30,752 nt of DNA from Clostridia bacterium (GCA_900754175.1 CAAEBS010000137.1:1-30752); one strand, 5' to 3'. Numbered from the stretch's first letter, positions 14,908-23,697 are shown. Notes: generated by a model not told the origin, from the sequence alone. A program made the numbers and translations.

Positions 14908-15912
14908 ATGGAGCTGAATATTTTATATTGCAGTGATAACAATTACGCCCCATACTGTGGGATATCCATGCTTTCTTTGCTGGAAGCCAACCGCAAAGCC
15001 GAGTCCATTACGGTTTACGTGGTTTCCGACGCCATTTCGGATGAAAACGTTTCACGCCTGAAAAAAACAGTGGAAGCATACGGTCCTGACCGCCACCTGG
15101 AACTTGTGGACGGCAGACAGATCGTAGAGCGTCTGAAAAACAGCGGCATGGGTTCTTACCGGGGCGGTCAGACCGCAAATCTGCGGCTGTTTTTCCCTGA
15201 ATATATCAAATCTGAAGTGCACCGGTTGCTGTATCTGGACTGCGACACACTGATCTGTGACGATCTGTGTGATCTGTTCGCTACTCCAATGGGAGATCAT
15301 CCGGTTGCCGCCGTGCGGGACGCCCTGACCTCCGATTACAAGATTCAGTACGGACTGCGTGCGGAGGATATTTATTTCAACTCCGGCGTATTGCTTTTTG
15401 ACGTGGACAATTGGCTTGCAAGCGATTGTGCCGGCGAGCTTCAGAAGATTTTTGCCGTTCCGGAATACCGGGGCGCCAACAACGACCAGGATTATCTCAA
15501 CCGTCTCCTGCTCGGTCGCCTGACTCTGCTCTCTCCCCGTTACAATTTTCAGACGCCGCACTACATATTCCGGGACAAGACTTATTTTTCGGTGTGTCCC
15601 AGGAAAAACTATTACAGCGAGGAAGAACTGCAAAGCGCACGCAAGCATCCGGCGATTCTTCACACATACCGTTTTCTCGGGCAATTTCCGTGGACGGAAA
15701 ATTCTCTTCACCCCGCCGCAAAGCAATACCGCACCTGGCTTGCCCGTTCCGAATGGTCCGACTGCGGAATTGCGCCCGACGTGAAGAACCGCCTTTTCAA
15801 GGTGGAAAGAATTCTGTACCGCACCTTACCGGAAGCCGCATTTTTCAGGCTGTTCTTCAAAATGCAGAACAAACACTTCAATTCCGAGTTGCAAAAGCGA
15901 TGCAACGCTTGA
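14908..15912 (+). CDS. Glycosyltransferase family 8 protein
   Basis: This 334-residue protein is a GT-A-fold retaining glycosyltransferase of family 8. It begins MELNILYCSDNNYAPYCGIS, the typical nucleotide-sugar-binding start, has the metal-binding DCD at 111-113 within LLYLDCDTLICDD, the acceptor segment YFNSGVLLFDVDNW, and NNDQDYLNRLL. A C-terminal HTYRFLGQFPW segment stands where the family has its second metal-binding histidine. GT8 enzymes typically transfer glucose or galactose to lipopolysaccharide-like, capsular or protein-linked glycans. The ATG at 14908 follows an AGGAAAGG site. The next gene starts 27 bases later and is probably co-transcribed. Confidence 0.9.
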   Translation: MELNILYCSDNNYAPYCGISMLSLLEANRKAESITVYVVSDAISDENVSRLKKTVEAYGPDRHLELVDGRQIVERLKNSGMGSYRGGQTANLRLFFPEYIKSEVHRLLYLDCDTLICDDLCDLFATPMGDHPVAAVRDALTSDYKIQYGLRAEDIYFNSGVLLFDVDNWLASDCAGELQKIFAVPEYRGANNDQDYLNRLLLGRLTLLSPRYNFQTPHYIFRDKTYFSVCPRKNYYSEEELQSARKHPAILHTYRFLGQFPWTENSLHPAAKQYRTWLARSEWSDCGIAPDVKNRLFKVERILYRTLPEAAFFRLFFKMQNKHFNSELQKRCNA

Positions 15913-15939
15913 TTGCCGGCTGAAAGGAAGGATAAAAGT

Positions 15940-18900
15940 ATGAAAAAGCCTGTTTTCAGAAAAGAGGGGTCTTGGAAAAAGAATCCCCTCTTTCTCGCTG
16001 TTCTTGTCCTGGTAGCGGTTCTTATCGTATGCGCCGTGGGTCTGAAGCTGGGCAACGACGCCACGGGAGCCGACAGACCAGCGGATTCCTCCGGTGAGGG
16101 CGACCGTACCAATCCCTATCGGATCGGGACGGTGGAGGATTTTCTGGATCTGCAGAAAAAATCCGCCGAGGGAGAGGATTTTGAAGGATATTACTTTCTC
16201 CAGACCGCCGATCTGGACTTTTCCGACGTAGAAGATTTCCAGCCTGTTTTTGAGTTTGCCGGCATTTACAACGGCGGCGGACACAAGATCACCGGCATCC
16301 GGACCGACTCTCCCCAGCAGGCGGAATATGCGTCGGTTTTCCGTGAGATGAACGGCATTCTGATGAATCTCGGCGTAGAGGACTGCCAGTTTTCTGCCAC
16401 GTTTGCGGCGGGGCTTGTCTGCATATCCGACGACGAGGACGCCGGCATTTACAACTGTTACAGCACTGCCAAGGTCTCCGGTCACTTCACCGGCGGAATT
16501 GCGGTGACCTTTTCCGGAAAAATCGTCGCCTGCTTTGTAAAGGACGCTCCTCAAACGGAAACACGATACAGCGCCAGCATGACCGTTCAGGATAAAAGAC
16601 TGGATGAAAACGATGTGTCTCAGCCGGTAACCGAAACGCTGACCGCTCCCATGCACGGCGGCATTTGCGGCGTCCTTTCCGGCTCGGTGGTCGAATGTTC
16701 CTCTCCGGTTGCACCGGTCGGATACTATACCGCCAATGGTGAAAGTGCGGGAATAGTCTTTGAGGAAAACATGAGCGAAGATACGCTGAACACCCTGCGC
16801 ACCCGATTCTCCGAGCGCACGCAGGAATACGTCACCCCGACGACCCTGCTGTACACCCTGTTCTTCCCCGAGGCAGGAACCCAGAAAGATCCTTATCAGA
16901 TCCGGAACGTGGAAGATTTCTGCCGGATGCGGGATCTGGTCAACGCCGGTATTTCCTTTAACGCTCGCTGGTTCCGTCAGACAGCGGATCTGGACCTTTC
17001 GGAAATCGATAATTTCATCCCCATCGGCAGTGACCGGGGAAACCGTTATTTCTGGGGACACTACGACGGAGACGGACACACCATCTCCAACCTTACAATT
17101 TTCATTCCTGATATGGATACCGGTCTGTTCAACCGGTTGGCGGGAAGCGTGATGAACCTTGGCATTGAAAGCGGATTGATCCAGGGAAGCTGCATCGGCT
17201 CCTTTACCGGCGACGCAAGCTCTGACACCGCCCTGATCCTGAACTGTTACAGCAAAGCGAACCTTTGCGCAACGGGACGTGCCGGCGGCATTGCCGACCG
17301 GATGTTCAGCGCATCCATTGTAAATTGTTGCTTTACCGGCATGATCCAGGCGGGAGGCGGCGCCTACGGAATTTCCACCTATCAGACGTCGGGCAGAGTC
17401 ATCAACTGCCGCTCGACAAGATACGAGCCGATCGGTATCGGCACCGACTCCAATTACGGCACTCTCCGTGTAGATACGGAAGAGCAGGCGTTTAATGACG
17501 TAAGCAAAAGCATTTACGACAGTGCTGCCCGCCTTTCCGCACACGATCTCCGGTTTTACCGGATGGACGCCGAAGAGGGCTTTACCACCGTCTATCCCAT
17601 GAAGCTTGCGCTTCTGTGGCGGGAAGCCCTGACACTTCTTCTGATCCTTGCGGCTATATTTGCGGCGCTTCTCGTATGGGTAAAATATGCAAAACCGGCA
17701 AATGATATCGCTCCTGCCGGTTCTCTGCGTGAGGGAATTTCCGGACGCTGGGCGCAACTTACCGATACCCGGGGACATAAAATGAAAACCGCATTTTATC
17801 TCACTTTCGGGTTCTGCGCACTGATGTTTTTCGTCGGAGTGCTATGCGGAGACAAACTCATCCTCAACGCTTCCGTTTACTCCTATGGGGAAGACGTCTT
17901 TATGGATTTTTACAATCCCATGCACACAGCGCTTACCCGCAACGTCAAGGAAATCGGATACTTTTCGGTGGTAGGGGAAACCTATCCCCCGCTTGCGCAG
18001 GGTATTCTCTGGCTTTTGGGTCAATTCATGCCGGCGGAAACCGCCGCATCCAGTGCCCTTGACGTCCGAAAGACTGCCTATGGTCTGATGTTGTTTTTCT
18101 GCGTTCTTGCAATCGGAATGTTCATTCTGTACGGTATATTCCAGCATACCGAGAAAAACAGTAAGAGCCGGATTCGGTATTTTCTGCCGTTCCTTTTCCT
18201 CCTCTGCCCTCCAATCGTTTTTATGGTGGAGCGTGGAAACATCCTGATTTTTTCCTTTGTGGCATCCGCACTCTTCGTAGCAGGCTACCGCTCCGAAAAT
18301 CCGCTGATCCGCAATCTGTCTTACGCCTGCCTCGGCTTTGCGGCGGCAGTCAAGATCTACCCGGCAGTGCTCGGACTTCTGGTACTCCGGGAAAAGAATG
18401 CCAAGCATACCCTGCAATGCCTGAGTTGGGGAATCGGATTTATGCTGATTCCGTTTGCTTTCTGCGGCGGAATGACCTCACTTTCCCTGTATTTCCGGAA
18501 TATCGGCGTTGCCTTTCAGAAACACTCTTTCGGGCACGACAGATGGCTTTTGAATTATGGCAACACCCTGTATTGGTTTACGGGGAGCAGTGATGCGGGA
18601 ATTGCCCTGGCGGATTCCATCTCCAAATGGACGCTTTATCCCTTTATGGCGCTGATTCTCATTGCCGGCTTTGTTTGCCGGAAGCGTTGGAAAATCATGC
18701 TTGCCGCCGTTCTGATTCTGTTGCTCTATCCGGGATTCAGTCTGTATTATATGGGAGCATTTCTGCTGTTGCCTCTCTTTGCGTTTTTCTGCGAAGAGCA
18801 CCACAGCCGCACCGACTGGTGCTATCTCATCCTGCTTTCCCTGCCGCTCCTGCCTTTGCAGTTTCTGTGCGGTATTTATGGAGTCAACAAATATATGATT

Positions 18901-19011
18901 CCCATTATCGCCAGTCTTTCCATTCTTGCTCTCGCCCTGTTTTTCATCGTTGAAACCGCAGTTTCGCTGATCCTGCGGCACAGGGATAAAAAAGAGCATC
19001 CCCTTCTCTGA
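15940..19011 (+). CDS. Membrane protein: GLUG-like extracellular repeats fused to a GT-C (GT87-like) glycosyltransferase
   Basis: The 1023-residue protein starts with a membrane anchor (about 15-37). Residues 58-550 are extracytoplasmic and hold two long related blocks, starting at about 58 (NPYRIGTVEDFLDL) and 317 (DPYQIRNVEDFCRM). Each runs into a Q-TADLDxS element, then GHYDGDGHTISNLTI or the equivalent, and short NCYS/NCR repeats as in GLUG-type beta-helix domains. A second membrane helix lies at about 561-585, and residues 615-1015 are a polytopic region with roughly ten helices. This region has Asp652 and Asp656 in an early loop (EDVFMDFYNP), ERGNI, and AAAVKIYP, which suit GT-C enzymes of the GT87/DUF2029 type that use polyprenyl-phosphate sugars. 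I know no standard name. The ATG at 15940 follows a GAAAGGAAGG site. Confidence 0.72.
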   Translation: MKKPVFRKEGSWKKNPLFLAVLVLVAVLIVCAVGLKLGNDATGADRPADSSGEGDRTNPYRIGTVEDFLDLQKKSAEGEDFEGYYFLQTADLDFSDVEDFQPVFEFAGIYNGGGHKITGIRTDSPQQAEYASVFREMNGILMNLGVEDCQFSATFAAGLVCISDDEDAGIYNCYSTAKVSGHFTGGIAVTFSGKIVACFVKDAPQTETRYSASMTVQDKRLDENDVSQPVTETLTAPMHGGICGVLSGSVVECSSPVAPVGYYTANGESAGIVFEENMSEDTLNTLRTRFSERTQEYVTPTTLLYTLFFPEAGTQKDPYQIRNVEDFCRMRDLVNAGISFNARWFRQTADLDLSEIDNFIPIGSDRGNRYFWGHYDGDGHTISNLTIFIPDMDTGLFNRLAGSVMNLGIESGLIQGSCIGSFTGDASSDTALILNCYSKANLCATGRAGGIADRMFSASIVNCCFTGMIQAGGGAYGISTYQTSGRVINCRSTRYEPIGIGTDSNYGTLRVDTEEQAFNDVSKSIYDSAARLSAHDLRFYRMDAEEGFTTVYPMKLALLWREALTLLLILAAIFAALLVWVKYAKPANDIAPAGSLREGISGRWAQLTDTRGHKMKTAFYLTFGFCALMFFVGVLCGDKLILNASVYSYGEDVFMDFYNPMHTALTRNVKEIGYFSVVGETYPPLAQGILWLLGQFMPAETAASSALDVRKTAYGLMLFFCVLAIGMFILYGIFQHTEKNSKSRIRYFLPFLFLLCPPIVFMVERGNILIFSFVASALFVAGYRSENPLIRNLSYACLGFAAAVKIYPAVLGLLVLREKNAKHTLQCLSWGIGFMLIPFAFCGGMTSLSLYFRNIGVAFQKHSFGHDRWLLNYGNTLYWFTGSSDAGIALADSISKWTLYPFMALILIAGFVCRKRWKIMLAAVLILLLYPGFSLYYMGAFLLLPLFAFFCEEHHSRTDWCYLILLSLPLLPLQFLCGIYGVNKYMIPIIASLSILALALFFIVETAVSLILRHRDKKEHPLL

Positions 19012-19022
19012 TCTCCCTTACA

Positions 19023-19047
19023 GGCTGTCACGCAATGCGTGACAGCC
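19023..19047 (+). terminator. Perfect hairpin after the GT-C gene, possible terminator
   Basis: GGCTGTCACGC (19023-19033) and GCGTGACAGCC (19037-19047) form a perfect 11-base-pair stem with a three-base loop, 12 bases after the stop. There is no clear T-run afterwards, so termination may be weak or may need another factor. Confidence 0.55.
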
Positions 19048-19119
19048 CGTAATTCATCGTTAAAACGGCATGGAAAATGAAATTTATCACAATATTCTTT
19101 CAAAAAAATCAAAAATCCC

Positions 19120-19148
19120 TTGACAAAGCCGATTATCTGTGATAAACT
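19120..19148 (+). promoter_or_regulatory. Promoter of the aromatic biosynthesis supercluster
   Basis: Perfect TTGACA (19120-19125) and TAAACT (19143-19148), spacer 17. The start would lie near 19155, leaving about 24 bases before the leader peptide, which contain its ribosome binding site. Confidence 0.8.
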
Positions 19149-19178
19149 GTTTCTGTAATTCTTGGAAGGAGTATCATC

Positions 19179-19241
19179 ATGAGCAAGAAATTCTTCGGCA
19201 AATACGCTTACCTTTATTTTTATTACGCTTACGTAAATTAA
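19179..19241 (+). CDS. Tyr/Phe-rich leader peptide (attenuator)
   Basis: A 20-residue peptide, MSKKFFGKYAYLYFYYAYVN, has six tyrosines and three phenylalanines. An excellent GGAAGGAG site at 19164-19171 lies seven bases before the ATG, and the promoter is immediately upstream. It is too short to be found by ordinary ORF filters. Its last codons overlap a hairpin: 19210-19220 pairs perfectly with 19240-19250, and TTACG/CGTAA (19223-19227 with 19232-19236) closes an inner stem around CTTA. An intrinsic terminator follows at 19299-19345, and aroF starts at 19416. This is the arrangement of a translation-coupled amino-acid attenuator, of the pheA or trp leader type, sensing charged tRNA-Tyr (and tRNA-Phe). 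There is no Trp codon. Confidence 0.93.
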   Translation: MSKKFFGKYAYLYFYYAYVN

Positions 19242-19345
19242 AATAAAGGTGCTTTTTGTTGCGGATTTCAGGTTCATCTGTTTTTTATAAAACATTTTAT
19301 GAAGCCTCTCCGGTGAAAAACACCGCAGGGCTTCATTTTTCTGTG
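19210..19345 (+). promoter_or_regulatory. Attenuator RNA: pause hairpin, antiterminator and intrinsic terminator
   Basis: Segment 1 (19210-19220) pairs with segment 2 (19240-19250) over 11 bases. Segment 3 includes 19299-19306, which pairs perfectly with segment 4, 19329-19336, to make the terminator; an inner stem CGGTG/CACCG (19311-19315 with 19321-19325) encloses AAAAA, and TTTTTCTGT follows. A candidate antiterminator joins segment 2 to segment 3: 19247-19254 with 19302-19309, seven of eight positions paired counting one G-U. A second candidate pairs 19270-19277 with 19299-19307 apart from a bulge. A ribosome stalled on Tyr codons 19215-19232 would block segment 1 and free segment 2. No T-box elements are seen. 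Confidence 0.85.
19299..19345 (+). terminator. Attenuator terminator upstream of aroF
   Basis: ATGAAGCC (19299-19306) pairs with GGCTTCAT (19329-19336), with an inner five-pair stem and an AAAAA loop, followed by a T-run at 19336-19340. It lies between the leader peptide and aroF, so it must be bypassed for operon expression. Confidence 0.88.
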
Positions 19346-19415
19346 TATGGTAATCCTGCGGGTGCGCTCCCTTCACACAGAAATCTATTTTTCAAAACAA
19401 AAGGAGAAACCAAAA

Positions 19416-20426
19416 ATGATTGCCGTACTCAAACAAGGAACCAATGACACCCAGATCGAAAACCTTACCTCCTGGCTCAGGACCCAGGGGGTGGACGTCC
19501 ACATTTCCCGTGGAAAGGTTCACACCGTACTCGGACTGGTGGGCGACACCGCAAAGATCGACGAGGAGCTTCTCGCAAGCCTTGACATCGTCGATTCGGT
19601 CAAGCGCATCAGCGAGCCTTTCAAAAGCGCCAACCGCAAGTTCCACCCCGACGACAGCGTCATCGAGGTCGGCAACACCTCGGTAGGCGGCGATACGTTC
19701 GCCATCATCGCCGGTCCCTGCTCGGTGGAAAACGAAGCGCAGGTCATGGAAATTGCCAAAGCCGTCAAGGCAAGCGGTGCTACCATGCTCCGTGGCGGCG
19801 CTTTCAAGCCCCGCACCTCCCCCTACGATTTCCAGGGGCTGAAAGCGGACGGCATCGAGCTGTTGCTCCGTGCCAAAAAGGAGACCGGACTTCCCATCGT
19901 TTCGGAGATTATGAACGCCAATCACCTCCCCCTGTTCGAGGACGTGGACGTGATCCAGGTCGGCGCCCGCAATATGCAGAATTTTGAGCTGCTCAAGGAG
20001 CTGGGAAGAACCCGCAAGCCGATCCTGCTGAAGCGTGGTCTTGCCAACACGCTCAAGGAGCTTCTGATGTCCGCCGAATACATCATGGCGGGCGGAAACG
20101 AAAACGTCATTCTCTGCGAGCGGGGCATCCGGACCTTTGAGACCTACACCCGCAACACCCTGGATCTTTCGGCGATCCCCATGCTCCGGGAGCTGACCCA
20201 CCTGCCCATTATCATCGACCCCTCCCACGCCACCGGCATGGCAAGACTGGTAAAGCCCATGGCGCTTGCCGCAGCCGCCGCAGGTGCGGACGGACTGATG
20301 ATCGAGGTCCACAACGACCCGCCCCACGCCCTGTGCGACGGTGCGCAGTCGCTGACGCCCGAAGCCTTTGACGACACGGTGCGTGCCGTGCACCGGGTCC
20401 TGGACGCCGTGAAGGGAGAGGTCTGA
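19416..20426 (+). CDS. aroF: 3-deoxy-7-phosphoheptulonate (DAHP) synthase, with regulatory ferredoxin-like domain
   Basis: This 336-residue enzyme condenses phosphoenolpyruvate and erythrose 4-phosphate, the first shikimate step. Residues 1-65 (MIAVLKQGTNDTQIENLTSWL...) form the ferredoxin-like domain of the Thermotoga-type enzyme, which in that species mediates feedback inhibition by Tyr and Phe. The catalytic domain (about 75-336) has IAGPCSVE, the KPRTSPY motif beginning at Lys131, VGARNMQNFELL, LLKRG, CERGIRTFE and DPSHATG, all typical of type I-beta enzymes. The ATG at 19416 follows AAGGAG at 19401-19406; an earlier ATG at 19347 lies in the terminator tail. It overlaps nothing and tyrA starts one base after the stop. 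Confidence 0.96.
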   Translation: MIAVLKQGTNDTQIENLTSWLRTQGVDVHISRGKVHTVLGLVGDTAKIDEELLASLDIVDSVKRISEPFKSANRKFHPDDSVIEVGNTSVGGDTFAIIAGPCSVENEAQVMEIAKAVKASGATMLRGGAFKPRTSPYDFQGLKADGIELLLRAKKETGLPIVSEIMNANHLPLFEDVDVIQVGARNMQNFELLKELGRTRKPILLKRGLANTLKELLMSAEYIMAGGNENVILCERGIRTFETYTRNTLDLSAIPMLRELTHLPIIIDPSHATGMARLVKPMALAAAAAGADGLMIEVHNDPPHALCDGAQSLTPEAFDDTVRAVHRVLDAVKGEV

Positions 20427-20427
20427 A

Positions 20428-21258
20428 ATGACGGTCGGAATCTGCGGGCTTGGACTGATCGGCGGCTCCATGGCGAAAGCCTACAAGGAAGCCGGTCACA
20501 CCGTTCTTGCCTTTGATATCAACGAAGCGACCCTCGGTTACGCCGCACTTGCCGGCATCACCGACGGACAGCTTGACGAGACGAACATACCCTCCTGCGA
20601 CCTGATCCTGGTCGCCCTCTACCCTGAGGGAGCGGCGGAATATCTGCGTCGGATCGCCCCGATGATCTCCCGTGACGCCGTGGTCATGGACCTGTGCGGC
20701 ACCAAGAAAAAGATCTGCGAATGTGGCTTTGCGCTGGCAAAGGAATACGGCTTTACCTACGTGGGCGGACATCCCATGGCGGGCACCCAGTACTCCGGCA
20801 TCAAATACGCCAAGGCAGGGTTGTTCCACAATGCGCCCATGGTACTGATCCCCCCGGTCTACGACGACATCGCTCTGCTTGACCGGATCAAAAAGCTGCT
20901 GGCGCCTGCGGGCTTCGGCAAGTTTTCGGTGACCACGGCAGAAGCGCACGACCGGATCATCGCCTTTACCTCCCAGCTTGCCCACGTAGTCTCCAACGCC
21001 TACGTCAAAAGCCCGACCGCCAAGGAGCACCGGGGATTTTCCGCCGGAAGCTACAAGGATCTGACCCGGGTGGCATGGCTCAACGAGCAGATGTGGAGCG
21101 AGCTGTTCTGTGAAAACCGGGATCCGCTGTTGTTTGAAATCGACCACATCATAGCGTCGCTCAGCGAATACCGGAACGCCCTTGCCGCAAACGACAAGCA
21201 GGCGCTCTGCAACCTGCTCCGTGAGGGCAGAATCGCCAAGGAAGAAATTGACGGCTGA
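20428..21258 (+). CDS. tyrA: Prephenate dehydrogenase
   Basis: This 276-residue enzyme oxidatively decarboxylates prephenate to 4-hydroxyphenylpyruvate, the Tyr-specific branch. The nucleotide loop GLGLIGGS is at 7-14, His115 is in GGHPMAGTQYSGI, and the catalytic histidine is His186 in SQLAHVVSNAY. The C-terminal domain (about 170-276) is all helix and no ACT domain is fused, so control must come from elsewhere, such as the leader. Arogenate specificity cannot be excluded. One base separates it from aroF. Confidence 0.94.
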   Translation: MTVGICGLGLIGGSMAKAYKEAGHTVLAFDINEATLGYAALAGITDGQLDETNIPSCDLILVALYPEGAAEYLRRIAPMISRDAVVMDLCGTKKKICECGFALAKEYGFTYVGGHPMAGTQYSGIKYAKAGLFHNAPMVLIPPVYDDIALLDRIKKLLAPAGFGKFSVTTAEAHDRIIAFTSQLAHVVSNAYVKSPTAKEHRGFSAGSYKDLTRVAWLNEQMWSELFCENRDPLLFEIDHIIASLSEYRNALAANDKQALCNLLREGRIAKEEIDG

Positions 21259-21309
21259 CAAGCCGGATTGCACCGGAACATTCATTACTTATCGGAAGGA
21301 AGATCTGTT

Positions 21310-22371
21310 ATGAAGGAAATCTGCGTCCACGCCTCCACCCCTTACCGGATCCTGATCGGAGACCGGTTGCTTGACCGTGCCGGCGAGCTTTGCCGGGAAG
21401 CGATCGGCGCCTGCCGTCTCTGCGTCGTTACCGACGACACGGTAAACGCCCTGTACGCCGAACGGCTGGAGAGCGCTCTGACCGCCGCCGGATACGAAAA
21501 GCCGTTGCGCTTTGTTTTCCCCCACGGGGAAGGCTCCAAAAACCTGCAAACGCTCGGCTCCCTGCTGGAGTTCATCGCCGAGGGGCGCCTGACCCGCACC
21601 GACTGCCTGATTGCGCTTGGCGGCGGCGTAGTGGGCGACATGACCGGCTTTGCTTCTGCGGTCTATCTGCGTGGGATCCGCTTCGTCCAGATTCCCACCA
21701 CCCTCCTTGCGGCGGTGGATTCCTCGGTCGGCGGCAAGACGGGCGTGGATCTTTGTGCCGGAAAAAATCTGGCAGGTGCCTTTCATCAGCCCTCGCTCGT
21801 CATCTGCGATCCCACCACTTTGGACACCCTGCCGGACGCCACTTATGCGGACGGCTGTGCCGAGGTCATCAAATACGGCATGATCAACGACAAGCCGCTC
21901 TTTGAGCGCCTGCGTTTCGGCGTAAAGAGCGCCCAAGAGGACATCATTGCCGCCTGCGTAGAGGACAAGCGTGCCCTTGTGGAACAGGATGAATTTGACC
22001 GGGGACAGCGCCAGTTGCTCAATCTCGGACACACGGTGGGACACGCCATTGAACAGTGCTCCCACTTCAGAATCTCCCACGGAAGCGCCGTAGCGGCGGG
22101 AATGGCAATCGTCACCCGTGCGGCGGTCCGCCGTGGACTTTGCCCCGCCGATGCAAGCGAAGCACTGGAAAAGCTGTTGCGCAGTCATCATCTTCCCACC
22201 GGTTGCGGCTTTACCGCAAGCGAGCTTGCCGCCGTGGCGTCCGCCGACAAAAAGCGGACTGGCGACCGCATCACGCTGGTGGTCCCCTACGGCGTGGGAG
22301 ATTCCCGGCTCTATCCGATTGCGGTCGGCGAGCTTGCCGATTTCATCCGGGAGGGACTTCTGGCATTATGA
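21310..22371 (+). CDS. aroB: 3-dehydroquinate synthase
   Basis: This 353-residue enzyme cyclises DAHP to 3-dehydroquinate using NAD and a divalent metal. Family motifs are in order: HGEGSKN, ALGGGVVGDMTGFASAVYLRGI, PTTLLAAVDSSVGGKTGVDL, GKNLAGAFHQP, CAEVIKYGMI and LNLGHTVGHAIE, the last two supplying metal ligands. The ATG at 21310 follows a CGGAAGGAAG site. The stop overlaps the aroA start by four bases (ATGA), indicating coupling. The length is typical. Confidence 0.97.
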   Translation: MKEICVHASTPYRILIGDRLLDRAGELCREAIGACRLCVVTDDTVNALYAERLESALTAAGYEKPLRFVFPHGEGSKNLQTLGSLLEFIAEGRLTRTDCLIALGGGVVGDMTGFASAVYLRGIRFVQIPTTLLAAVDSSVGGKTGVDLCAGKNLAGAFHQPSLVICDPTTLDTLPDATYADGCAEVIKYGMINDKPLFERLRFGVKSAQEDIIAACVEDKRALVEQDEFDRGQRQLLNLGHTVGHAIEQCSHFRISHGSAVAAGMAIVTRAAVRRGLCPADASEALEKLLRSHHLPTGCGFTASELAAVASADKKRTGDRITLVVPYGVGDSRLYPIAVGELADFIREGLLAL

Positions 22372-23639
22372 ACGTTACCATTTCCCGTTTTTCCCCGCAG
22401 GGAACGGTTTTTGCCATTGCCTCCAAATCGGCGGCGCACCGCCAGCTGATCTGTGCCGCTCTGGCAGACGCTCCCACCCGGATCCGGTGCGAGCAGACCA
22501 ACCGGGATATCGACGCCACCGCAGAATGTCTGCGTGCCATGGGTGCGATCATCCGACGTGACCCGCCTTACTTTTTCGTGGAACCCGTCCGCACGCTCCG
22601 GCAAATGCCCACGCTTCCGTGCGGAGAAAGCGGCTCCACCCTCCGGTTTCTGTTGCCGGTAGTCGCCGCCCTCGGTTGCGGCGGATATTTTGTCATGGAG
22701 GGAAGATTGCCGCTCCGCCCGCTTTCGCCGCTCTATGAGGAGCTTTGCCAATGCGGGATCACCCTTTCGCCGCAGGGAGAAAATCCTCTGCGTTGCACCG
22801 GGAAACTGACCGGCGGGGACTTTTCGCTTGCCGGGAATATCTCCTCTCAATTTATCAGCGGAATGCTGTTTGCCCTTTCCTGCCGCCCGGAGGGCGGCAG
22901 ACTGAGCGTAACGGGGAAAACCGAATCCCAGCCCTACATCGACATGACGCTGGATGCGCTTGCCGCTTTCGGCTGTGCGCCGGAGCGGGAGGGAAACGCC
23001 TACCGCATCCCGCCGCAAAACACCCTGCCCCGTCTGTTCACCCCCGGTTCGCTCTCGGTGGAGGGCGACTGGTCAAACGCCGCTTTCCCGCTCTGCGCCG
23101 GCGCTCTCGGCGGGAGCGTTACGGTAAGCCGTCTGTCCTTTGACGGCTCCCGGCAGGGGGACCGTGAAATTCTTTCGCTCCTTCGCCGGTTCGGTGCCAG
23201 GGTGGTGCAGAACGGCGACAGCATCACCGTTTCCCACGCTCCGCTCCACGGAACAGAGATCGACGCCACCCAGATTCCGGACCTGGTTCCGGTGCTGGCA
23301 ACCGTTGCGGCTGTGGCGGAGGGCAAAACGGTGATTACCGGCGCTTCACGGCTACGGCTGAAAGAAAGCGATCGGCTGTGCACCACCCGGGATATGCTCC
23401 GGGCGCTGGGCGCCGACATCCGGGACACCGAAGACGGTCTGGAAATCCTCGGCAAGCCTGCGCTGACGGGCGGCGTGACCTCCTCTTTCGGAGATCACCG
23501 CATTGCCATGAGCGCCGCCGTCGCCGCCGTTGTCTGCCACTCCCCCGTAAAGATTACCGACGCACAGGCGTGCGAGAAATCCTATCCCGGTTTCTGGGAC
23601 GACATGGAATCGCTTGGCGCCGTATGTCAAAAGCAATAA
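22368..23639 (+). CDS. aroA: 3-phosphoshikimate 1-carboxyvinyltransferase (EPSP synthase)
   Basis: This 423-residue enzyme joins phosphoenolpyruvate to shikimate 3-phosphate. Family elements are KSAAHRQLICAALA near the N terminus, CGESGSTLRFLLP at 85-97, the GDWSNAAF core, RLRLKESDR, and SFGDHRIAMS near the end. In the phosphoenolpyruvate loop the position matching E. coli Thr97 is Ser and Pro101 is Phe (Phe94 here), a pattern I associate with clostridial enzymes. The ATG at 22368 overlaps the aroB stop; the much longer upstream frame runs through aroB and is not coding. Confidence 0.96.
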   Translation: MNVTISRFSPQGTVFAIASKSAAHRQLICAALADAPTRIRCEQTNRDIDATAECLRAMGAIIRRDPPYFFVEPVRTLRQMPTLPCGESGSTLRFLLPVVAALGCGGYFVMEGRLPLRPLSPLYEELCQCGITLSPQGENPLRCTGKLTGGDFSLAGNISSQFISGMLFALSCRPEGGRLSVTGKTESQPYIDMTLDALAAFGCAPEREGNAYRIPPQNTLPRLFTPGSLSVEGDWSNAAFPLCAGALGGSVTVSRLSFDGSRQGDREILSLLRRFGARVVQNGDSITVSHAPLHGTEIDATQIPDLVPVLATVAAVAEGKTVITGASRLRLKESDRLCTTRDMLRALGADIRDTEDGLEILGKPALTGGVTSSFGDHRIAMSAAVAAVVCHSPVKITDAQACEKSYPGFWDDMESLGAVCQKQ

Positions 23640-23697
23640 GGATGTCTCCGAATTGTAAGGGATATATGAAAGAAGCATGAACATTTGCTCCAACCCC

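Noticed and set aside
15826..17778. 650-residue open frame on the minus strand opposite the GT8 and GT-C genes
   Set aside because: It is antisense to two well-supported genes, has no ribosome binding site and no recognisable domain. Similar long antisense frames occur throughout the G+C-rich genes of the window.
19297..19345. Possible T-box riboswitch before aroF
   Set aside because: The CGGTG...CACCGCAGGG segment recalls the T-box antiterminator, but there is no AGGGTGGNACCGCG sequence and no specifier stem, and a well-placed aromatic leader peptide explains the region.
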